Shown here: piece after piece, positions 53,717-62,200 of the stretch
How positions within the stretch are numbered: the stretch's first letter is position 1
Layout: every line of letters begins with the position of its first letter
Source: Flavobacterium ovatum
GTDB lineage: Bacteria; Bacteroidota; Bacteroidia; Flavobacteriales; Flavobacteriaceae
NCBI RefSeq assembly: GCF_040703125.1
Contig: NZ_CP160035.1
Span: 3,272,001 to 3,336,000, forward strand
Direction: 5' to 3'
Length of the DNA stretch: 64,000 nt
Position numbers and translations under genes: made by a program
Notes under the pieces: generated by a model
The model's input: the letters and a program-made list of their open reading frames with translations, nothing else
What the model was told of the DNA's origin: nothing
Databases searched by the model: none

Positions 53717-54757
53717 ATGGAACAGAACGAAAATCATCCAACAGCTGAAAACATCATGAAAATTGGGACAGGATTTTGGGCCTCTAAAATTCTTTTGTCA
53801 GCTGTAAAATTTCAAATCTTTACAACACTTGCCGAAAAAAAATCAATGTCGGCTAAGGACATTAAAACTCATTTAGGTTTAAAATGCACCGACAGAAATG
53901 TGTATGATTATTTAGATGCGCTTACCACTTTTGGTTTCCTTAATCGTGAAGGTTTGTTGGAAACCGCAAAGTATTCGAACCACAACGACACCAATTTTTT
54001 CTTAGATAAAAACAAACCATCATATATTGGTGGGATGTTAGAAATGCTTAATAATCGTCTTTATAATTTCTGGGGAAATTTAGAAGATGGACTGCTTACT
54101 GGATTGCCACAAAACGAAGCAAAAAGCGGAGGGAATTTATTTGAAGCTCTTTATTCCGATGCCGATAGATTGAAAGAATTTATTCACGCCATGAGTGGTA
54201 TCCAAATGGGGAACTTTATGGCTTTTGCTCAAGCGTACGATTTCTCTAAATCTAAAACAATGCTTGATGTAGGTGGTTCAGGTGCTATGCTTTCGCTGAT
54301 GGTTGCTAAACATCAAACACATATGTCTTGTGTTTCGTGGGATTTACCAGCAGTTGCGCCCATCGCAAACGAAAACATTCAAAAATTTCAATTACAAGAC
54401 AGAGTTAAGACTGCCAATGGTGATTTCTTTAAAGATTCATTACCAACAGCCGACATTATAGTGATGGGGAATATTTTGCACGATTGGGATGAAGAAACAA
54501 AACTGATGTTAATGAAAAAAGCATTTGATGCCTTACCAAGTGGTGGAGTATTTGTAGCCATAGAAGGTATTATTGATGACGAAAGAAACAAGAATGTTTT
54601 TGGAATGATGATGAGTATAAATATGCTTATTGAAACCGGAAAAGGGTTTGACTACACCTTTGCCGACTTTAATAAATGGGCTAAAGCTGTAGGCTTTACA
54701 TCAACTAAAATAATTCAATTGGCTGGACCATCAAGTGCAGCCATCGCTTTCAAGTAA
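53717..54757 (+). CDS. SAM-dependent O-methyltransferase (ASMT/COMT type)
   Basis: A 346-residue methyltransferase: an N-terminal winged-helix dimerisation domain (about 12-85), then a Methyltransf_2 catalytic domain. The SAM loop is LDVGGSGAM (about 183-191), DLPAVAPIANENI (about 209-221) follows, GDFF is at about 235, and the catalytic-base segment is NILHDWDEE with His about 255. The family methylates hydroxyl groups of small aromatic or polyketide-like acceptors. There are no biosynthetic neighbours to indicate the acceptor. The 3' flank (54777-54829) is strongly structured. Confidence 0.88.
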   Translation: MEQNENHPTAENIMKIGTGFWASKILLSAVKFQIFTTLAEKKSMSAKDIKTHLGLKCTDRNVYDYLDALTTFGFLNREGLLETAKYSNHNDTNFFLDKNKPSYIGGMLEMLNNRLYNFWGNLEDGLLTGLPQNEAKSGGNLFEALYSDADRLKEFIHAMSGIQMGNFMAFAQAYDFSKSKTMLDVGGSGAMLSLMVAKHQTHMSCVSWDLPAVAPIANENIQKFQLQDRVKTANGDFFKDSLPTADIIVMGNILHDWDEETKLMLMKKAFDALPSGGVFVAIEGIIDDERNKNVFGMMMSINMLIETGKGFDYTFADFNKWAKAVGFTSTKIIQLAGPSSAAIAFK

Positions 54758-55287
54758 AACTGCCGCTAAAAGGTAAGGTTTCGTAGGGCTTGAAAAGCCA
54801 ACAATGAAACCGCGGTTGAACGGAACCGCTCTACTTCCGCCACTAACTGTTTGGCGAGATTGTGGTTTTAGTAGAATTAGCTTTTTTATCCTATATTCGT
54901 TTAGCAGAAAACACTCTTCTTTAAAGTTGCAGCCATCGTGTAGCGTCAAGACGTAGCTACAATTACGAAAATCAACCATTAGCAAAAGTCTTATAAATGT
55001 GTCTGCAATATAAGTGTTAAATCAAAGCCTCACTTAGTACTTTTAACTATTTAAGTATTAAGAGATTCCGACGGAATGACAAACTTTATGAAGTTTGTTT
55101 GTGTAATATCACTTATATGATATAAGTTTTAAATCATCATAACTAATTTCTACAAATAAAAAAACCGCTAGATGATATGTTACATTATATTTATATATTT
55201 GGCCACAAATAACACTTAAAATACATCATTCCTTTTTACATTATCTAAAACGCATAGGATTGATAAAATCCCAAAACAGAAAAACAT
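54758..55287. other. Structured, gene-free spacer
   Basis: Downstream of the methyltransferase stop lies a nested hairpin: GGTTTC (54777-54782) with 54806-54811, enclosing GGCTT/AAGCC at 54787-54799. An adjacent stem GCGGTT (54812-54817) pairs with 54824-54829. Further on, ACAAACTT-TATG-AAGTTTGT (55079-55098) is a perfect 8-base hairpin. TATATTTG at 55194-55201 is a -7 box for the decayed gene at 55288. No gene is supported. Confidence 0.55.
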
Positions 55288-56716
55288 ATGCTATCTGAAA
55301 ATAAGATTGTGCAATCAATCCTTCTTAAATTATCAACACTTTTTAAAACTGATAATTTCATAATTTCTATCGGCATTATGTCAATCTTGACTTTTATACT
55401 AATTTCCTATTTCAATAATCCCGCTTCCGATGACTTTTGTTATAATTGTGCTAGTCGCGATCAGGGATTCTGGAATGCCAGTTGACTACCTATAATGAAT
55501 GGTCTGGACGGTATTTTTCAACCGCTTTTTTGAGTAACCCGTTTTTGTTTTCTGACACTTTTTGGGTCTACAAATTAATGCCTATTCTTTTAATACTCGC
55601 TCTTTTTGCTTCCCTATATTTTTTGAGTTCCATATTATTCCAAACATTAAAATAGGAGAGATAAATATATTTTAACCTTTTCGATAATGACAATGTATTT
55701 GATCCATGCACCTACTATTTCCGAAGGGTTTTACTGGTTGGCAGGTTCAGCAACTTATTTATTATCCAGTATTTTGGCTATTATCTTATTGGTTTTTTTG
55801 ATAAAAATTATAGAAACTAATGAAAAGAAATACCTGTTTCTTTCTATCCTATTTTCGTTTTTTGTTGTTGGTACAAATGAGGTTGCCATGCTTTTTATCA
55901 ACTTCATTATTAGTATTATTTTAGTTTATCAATTTGTTCAACTCAAAAAAATTAATTATCCCCTATTGATCCTATTATTTTTCACAATTACCTTCTTCCT
56001 TAATTGTGTTTTTTGCTCCTGGAAACAGTCTAAGAAGCGCTTATTTTCCCTTTAAAAATCATTTTCTGTACAGTGTATATTTCTCCTTTTTCTCCCTAAT
56101 TGACTATTTAAGTATCTGGTTACCTTTTGTTATTGTACTTAGTATTATCCTATTTGATTATTTCAATAAAAATCAAAGTTTGAAAGGATCTAAAATTTTC
56201 GATCTTAACCCAATGTTGGTGTTGCTTATTGTTTTAGCGATTCCTTTTCTTGGTTTTTTTATCGGATTTTGGACTATGGGAAGTATAGCACCATTGAGAA
56301 CGATAAATATTATTTATTTCTATTTTTTACTCGGACTTATATTTCTAGCTTTTGTACTTTTTTTCAGGTTTAAAGCAGAAAAATCGAATTTTATAAGCTA
56401 TTCAAAATAGGTTAAATACTTGTTTATTCTTGTCATTGTTAGTCAATTGGTGCAAAAAAACAATATTAGAAAAGCTTATTCTGATTTGTTAAGTGGACGA
56501 GCCTATTAATATGATTTGGAATTAAAAAACAGGTATAAAACCATAAAAAATAGCACTTCTATTATTGTTTATGTTCCTGAGTTAGTTTCTATTCCTGAAA
56601 CACTATTTTCTGGAGACATTACAGGTGACACCAAAGATTGGAAGAATGAATGTTATGACTTATTTTTTAAACCCAAAAAAGTGATTACAAAACCAAATAA
56701 AGATAAAGAAAACTAA
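55288..56716 (+). pseudogene. DUF6056-like multi-pass membrane protein, decayed
   Basis: Pieces in three frames join into a membrane protein of about 475 residues. They are ASDDFCYN...GFWNAS (to 55485), LTTYNEWSGRYFSTAF (from 55482), HAPTISEGFYWLAGSATYLL (from 55687) and FFAPGNSLRSAYFPF (from 56006), ending in a soluble tail (VPELVSIPETLFSGDITGD). The motifs SDDF, E-W-S-G-R and SEGFYWLAG are those of DUF6056-type, glycosyltransferase-like membrane proteins. Lesions: three frameshifts (near 55480, 55655 and 56004, the last in a T6 run) and two in-frame stops (TAG 56408, TAA 56510 region). A -7 box remains upstream. Confidence 0.7.
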
Positions 56717-56810
56717 TTACTTTCAACATTAGTAAATGGTAATGGATTGAATAAAGGTTGGTGAGTGAGACTGTAATTTTACTTTGTTCTCAAGATGTAA
56801 ACCAACACTT

Positions 56811-56925
56811 CTCTTTAGCCCAGATAGTCCCAAAGTTTCGGGAGAAATCCTGTTGTGTTGCCATAGCAAACACAACAGGATTTCTCCCGAATCGTCGTGG
56901 GCAGGAACCCAACTATCCCAAAAAG
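56811..56925 (-). repeat. Long hairpin element, probable REP-like copy D
   Basis: A perfect 22-base stem (56838-56859 with 56869-56890) and 9-base loop, by far the strongest hairpin in the window. Read on the minus strand the element ends CTATCTGGGCTAAAGAG, close to the CTATCGGGGCTAAAG end of copies A-C, so it may be the same family with an enlarged core. It lies between the decayed membrane gene and convergent tamL and could also terminate transcription. Confidence 0.65.
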
Positions 56926-56990
56926 GCTCAATCATTCTGCTCTTAAAAACAAAATAACATACACTACAAAGAGTTGTGGATTCAGAATTA

Positions 56991-59279
56991 CTAAAAAGGG
57001 TAACCAATGGCGAGATTGAAAATCAAATTATCGCTACGCCAAGATTTGTCAGAAAAATTTATTTGGTCTATTACCCATTCATTTCCTTTTGACAAATAGG
57101 GTTTTCTTAATGGGAAAGCCAAATCTGTTCTAAGGATCAAGAAGCTAAAATCAAAGCGGAGTCCAACTCCTGTTCCCACTGCCAATTGATTGAGAAACTG
57201 ACTGGAGAATTCTGCACCTGGTTTCTCATCACTTTTGTTTCGCAACCAGATATTACCTGCATCTATAAAAACGGCACCTTTAACAAAGCTGTATATTTTA
57301 CCTCTTAATTCGGTACTGAATTCTAACTTCAAATCACCCGATTGATCTGGTAAAAAGGAATTGGTTACAGTGGAGCCATCAAAGGTTCCCGGCCCAATAG
57401 ATCGTGCTCTAAAGGCTCTAATACTGCTTGTACCGCCTATAAAAAACTGTTTTATATAAGGGAGATTATTGGAGTTTCCGTAAGGAAGTCCTGCTCCTAC
57501 TATGATTCTACTGGCCAATTTGGTTTCGCTATTAAAATTATAATAATGACGAAACTCCATTTCTGCTTTTGAATATTGACTGAAGGGAACACCAAAAATA
57601 CTTTTGGGATTATTGCTGTCCTTTGCCCCCATAAGCAACGCCAATGCGTTTCCAGAAAAATCTAAGCCTCCTTTGAAATAGATGTTGCTTTTTCTATTTT
57701 TCAACATCGTATTGGTGTAGGTATACGAATAGTTGGTTCCAAAAATAAGCTGCTTGTCTATGATGCTTTGCAAGGAAGGACTAGCCGCAATTTGCGATAG
57801 ATATAGGTCCGAAACATTATTAGACGAGGTAAAAGCAATGTTCACCAGATTGAGACTATGTTCTTTTCTTTCATTCTCCTTCCATAAATAACCAAAGGTA
57901 CTATTGAATGTTTTCAAGGAGTACAATTTTGATCTAAGTTGGTATTCATAGCCAATAGATGCCTTTGTATTAGGAACATATCCACCACCAGATTTCAACT
58001 CCAAAGGAGCTATAAATCGAGGCCAAACTAAACTAGCTTCACCTCCAAAACGATACACGTTAAAACCATTATTTTGACCAGAAACCTGAACTTCTATCCC
58101 TGTAAAAGCTGAGATACTCAAGAGTTCTGCTCCTTTGAAGGTATTGCGATTGCTCCAATTGATGTTTAACTCGGTACCGGAATAATTGGCAGTATTGGTT
58201 TTGGCCAACGCTTCTATTTGAATTGATTTTTTGGGCAAAGGTGTCAAATAATAGTAAGTGTCTAACTGATTTTTGAAAGAATCATTGACTTTAAATTCGT
58301 TCTTTACAAATTTAAAAGTTCCCAAAGTGATTAACCTATTTAAAGATAGATTGTGAGTCGTTCTATTGTAATAGTCACCTTTATGGAATAACAATGTTTT
58401 ATCGAAAATAATGGGTTTGAAAACTGTTTTATTTTCAATTATGGTAAAATCTCCATGCTGAATGGTGTCCATAACTCGTTTTGATAGGGTGTCTCTTTTT
58501 AAATTATAACTAGGATAAACAAATATATCATTGATACTATACTGTACTTTTGCTTTCGCGGGCGTTTCTTTTTTTATTTTAATAATTAAATCCACTTCCT
58601 GCTTACCCACCGTGCTATCTACTTGTACCAAAATGTAGTCCTCACTAAAATAGTAAAAACCACGTTCTTTTAATTTGGCATCTATTCGGGTGCGCTCCGT
58701 TTTTATCTTATCTAAGCTATAAGGCTGCCCTAATTTTAAAACACTTTTTTCTGTGAGTAAGTTAATTTCTTTACTTAAAACAGTAGTGTCTCTTGGGAAA
58801 ACAACTGATTTGATGCTAAACTGATTGTGTAATTTAACTTCGTACTTTGCCTTGGCTTTCTTGCCTTTTGAAATTGAATCTGCTTTGGATTCGGCATTAA
58901 AAAAACCGTTGTTCTCTACATAATTTTGTATGACTTCTTTATTATAATCCAAATTGACAGCACTAAGTAGAATAGGTTTTTCTCCAATTTTATATTTAAG
59001 CCAATATCTAAAACCCTTTTCTTTTTTTACTTCACCTGCCAAATTATAAAAAAAGATCCCTGGCCTCATTCCTAATAGCGTTTTATTGGGAATGGGACGA
59101 ATTAAATCCTTTAATTCATTTTTAATATTTTTACTATTATCTTGAGATTCGTTTCCTTTTTCGACCGTAATGGTATGACCTGTATACAATAAATCGCCCT
59201 CGGGAATTTTGCTAGTTCCGCTGCAACCCACGAGTACTGTTACTATCAAAAGTAATGCTATGTAGTTACTACTTTTCAT
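56991..59279 (-). CDS. tamL: Translocation and assembly module lipoprotein TamL
   Basis: A 762-residue BamA/TamA-superfamily outer-membrane protein with a lipoprotein signal (lipobox VLVGC, Cys 19). That combination defines TamL, the Bacteroidota counterpart of TamA. The N-terminal half has POTRA-like repeats (about 90-330; FSIKSVVFPRDT, IKTERTRIDAKLKERGFYYFSEDY). The C-terminal half is a barrel with FIGGTSSIRAFRARSIGPG (about 618-636; the VRGY/IRAF-type L6 loop) and a terminal aromatic strand ending in GYPF. It overlaps tamB by 11 bases and acts with it in envelope protein or lipid transport. Confidence 0.9.
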   Translation of the reverse strand: MKSSNYIALLLIVTVLVGCSGTSKIPEGDLLYTGHTITVEKGNESQDNSKNIKNELKDLIRPIPNKTLLGMRPGIFFYNLAGEVKKEKGFRYWLKYKIGEKPILLSAVNLDYNKEVIQNYVENNGFFNAESKADSISKGKKAKAKYEVKLHNQFSIKSVVFPRDTTVLSKEINLLTEKSVLKLGQPYSLDKIKTERTRIDAKLKERGFYYFSEDYILVQVDSTVGKQEVDLIIKIKKETPAKAKVQYSINDIFVYPSYNLKRDTLSKRVMDTIQHGDFTIIENKTVFKPIIFDKTLLFHKGDYYNRTTHNLSLNRLITLGTFKFVKNEFKVNDSFKNQLDTYYYLTPLPKKSIQIEALAKTNTANYSGTELNINWSNRNTFKGAELLSISAFTGIEVQVSGQNNGFNVYRFGGEASLVWPRFIAPLELKSGGGYVPNTKASIGYEYQLRSKLYSLKTFNSTFGYLWKENERKEHSLNLVNIAFTSSNNVSDLYLSQIAASPSLQSIIDKQLIFGTNYSYTYTNTMLKNRKSNIYFKGGLDFSGNALALLMGAKDSNNPKSIFGVPFSQYSKAEMEFRHYYNFNSETKLASRIIVGAGLPYGNSNNLPYIKQFFIGGTSSIRAFRARSIGPGTFDGSTVTNSFLPDQSGDLKLEFSTELRGKIYSFVKGAVFIDAGNIWLRNKSDEKPGAEFSSQFLNQLAVGTGVGLRFDFSFLILRTDLAFPLRKPYLSKGNEWVIDQINFSDKSWRSDNLIFNLAIGYPF

Positions 59280-62200
59280 CTTTTTCAGGAGTCTTATTAC
59301 TATTTGATTTCTTCGATTTACCCTTTGATTGAAACAACTCTATAAACTTATTATAGTTCATTGTAATAATAAACGCAACACCCGTTTCAACCACTTGACC
59401 TTGTAAGGCTACTTGATAATTATTTTTTCGGTATGCTCGTATTTTATATCGTCCATCTGTGGTTAGCAGATAATCTGCAGTAAGATCACCGGCAATATTA
59501 TTAGCTTGTTCGTTCGTGTTTTGCTCGCCTTCGACACCAAAACTACTCCCCAAAGTAACCTTTAATCGATCATTGAATAATTTTTTGGAAAGCCCCACAT
59601 TCAAGTCGGTTCTTTCTTTACGTTCACCAGTAGAATAATCCTCCGAGGCTTGTAAGTCAAAATCGAGTTCGAATCCTTTTATCAAATCTCCTGCGAAATT
59701 ATTGAGTTGTTGTGATAGAATTTTGCTCACACTTTGTTTGGCCAAATAAGAACCACTACTTCCTCCTACTTCACTCTCAAAAGGATTGTCGCCAATAAAT
59801 CTGTTCAATAACAATAGCGCAAACACTTGCTTATTTAAGGCATCTTCATCACGTTTAAGGTCTGTTAATTTTGCTTGAGTAGTATTGATTATTTCGGTTG
59901 AAACATCATTGTTTCCATCTGGTAAAACAATATCAAATGAAATCCTAGGTTCCAATAACTCTCCTTTCATGATTAGATTCGTTTCGAAAGGGATTTTTTG
60001 CTTGTACGTGTTTCTTGTTTCCGTACTTATACCTGTTAGTTGATCATCTACCAAGTCTAACGGAGAAGCTTCGACTTTGTACACGGCAGTTATATTAATA
60101 TTTGCTGTTGTAGGTTCCCCAGTCCAAAGGATATAACTTCCAGGCTGGATTTCAAACTTTCTTTTAATTAAGTTGAAACTCATTTCGTATGCACCACCTG
60201 TAAATTCATATTTTCCAGTTAGTGTCGTTTTTCCAGAAGGATCAATTCCACCAGTTAATTGCGCTTCTCCCTGTAGTTTTAAATAATCTCCATTGGATTC
60301 ATCAATTACAATTGAAATTTCAGCATTTTTATCTACTACAATATTTACCGAAGCATTTATTCCTTTTATTTCCGTTTGAATGATCTCTTTCATTGGGTCT
60401 TCAATTGTAAATAAAACAGGCTGATCTTGGTCTATAAACTCAATTATACCCTCTCTGTCTGCAATCGAAGGATCATCTTGAGGCAACACCATCGTAAATT
60501 TTGTATCAGCGTTTATTTTGACTGTACCATCAACGATTGGATTGTTTAATGTTCCTTTGATCCCCAAATTATTATCCAAATACAATTCCCCATAAAACAA
60601 TTTGTTGTCTTTCGCTTTAGAATTGACTGCTCTAAAATTCTTGGCAACTACATTCAAATTAAACCCCACATTAGAATAATCTTGACTGTCTATAAAACCG
60701 TCTACTATTAAAGGATTGTTATTCTCATCCTCTAATTTGAAGTTGTCAAAAACAATTTTATTTCCTTGAAAAGCTATTTGATCATTATTCAGTTTGAATT
60801 TCGAATTTAAGGGTATTGCAACAAATCCAACTGAATTAAACTTTAGGCTTCCATTAATTTCAGGGTTTGTTGCTTTTCCAGTTACAGCCAATTGACCATC
60901 CATAAACCCTTCCGTATCCTTTAAATACGCTGCAGTAAAAGCCTGTAATGATTTCATTTGAAGTTTTTGTATAGCAACTATCAAGTCTAAACTTTCCCCG
61001 CTTGAATTATAATTACCATCAACATTTACTTGATTTCCTAATCCTGTTAAGGCAATATTTGCACTATAAATATCCGCGTTTTTATTGGCTACTTTCAATT
61101 GGAGGTTCCCAATAGAATCCCCTTTCATGGTCAAATTATCAATACTTAAATCAGCTACGAACAAAGGTTTTTTGGTTAGGTCTACAATCGTTGTTTCTCC
61201 ATTGATGGTACCGCCAATTTCAAAATTTGATTTGGCGATACTCGTCAACGATTCTATTTGGAAATTTTCAAATTTGGCTACAATAGGAGCATTATCCATC
61301 TTATTTTGTGATTGAACAGAAAAAGATTGTCGACCGTTTTGAATTTTAAAATCAGAAAACAAAATACCTTTTGGAGCAATTTTTACAAAATTATTAGCAT
61401 CAACAGCCCAATTATCATAATTCAGAAGCATTTTTTCAGGATTAAGAGTAACTATTGACGCACCCAAACTATCTTTCATTGTGCCCGAAATCAAATACTT
61501 TTCCTTATCCTCAAAATCTTTTACACTCAAACTATAATCAATTGCATTGCTTTCAATCTTACCAACAATTGCTGTTTTTGGAATTTCAAATTGCGGATTT
61601 TTAATGAGTGCTACCGACAAATCATACTGTAATGTGTTTCCTTGCGTATTCATTTTAAAAACGCCATTTGAAATTTCATTATCCGCATAATTCATTCTGG
61701 GTAAAACTGCATTGACCACAATACTATCGTTAACCGAATTATAAGCGCCGCTAAGTGTAATCTCAGACAACTCTTTTATTTCTGGAAGTATCTTTTTTAC
61801 AACCAGATTGTCTTTAATTCTAAATTTAAAATCTAAATTTTGATTTTCTTTATTCGGAACATATTTTTTGTCGAATTGATAGTATTTTGAAATAGAATTA
61901 ACCAATTGGTCACTTATCAAAGACAACTTATAATTCCCACTTATCAAGCCATCAGCAAATTGAGATTGTAATACTATAGAATCTTTTTCAACGGTTGAAA
62001 TTGCCGCAATGCTAATCGAATCTAATGGAAACTGCTCCTTTTCTAAAGCGACTAGAAAATCAGTCGCATGAACCGCTCCATTGAGATTGTCAAGTCTTAA
62101 ATCGTCAAAATTAGCCGTAATATTTCCCTTCAATTTTAAAGGGCCAGCGTGCAGATTTAATTTATTAAGGTCAATAAAATCAACGTTTAATTTCAAATCT

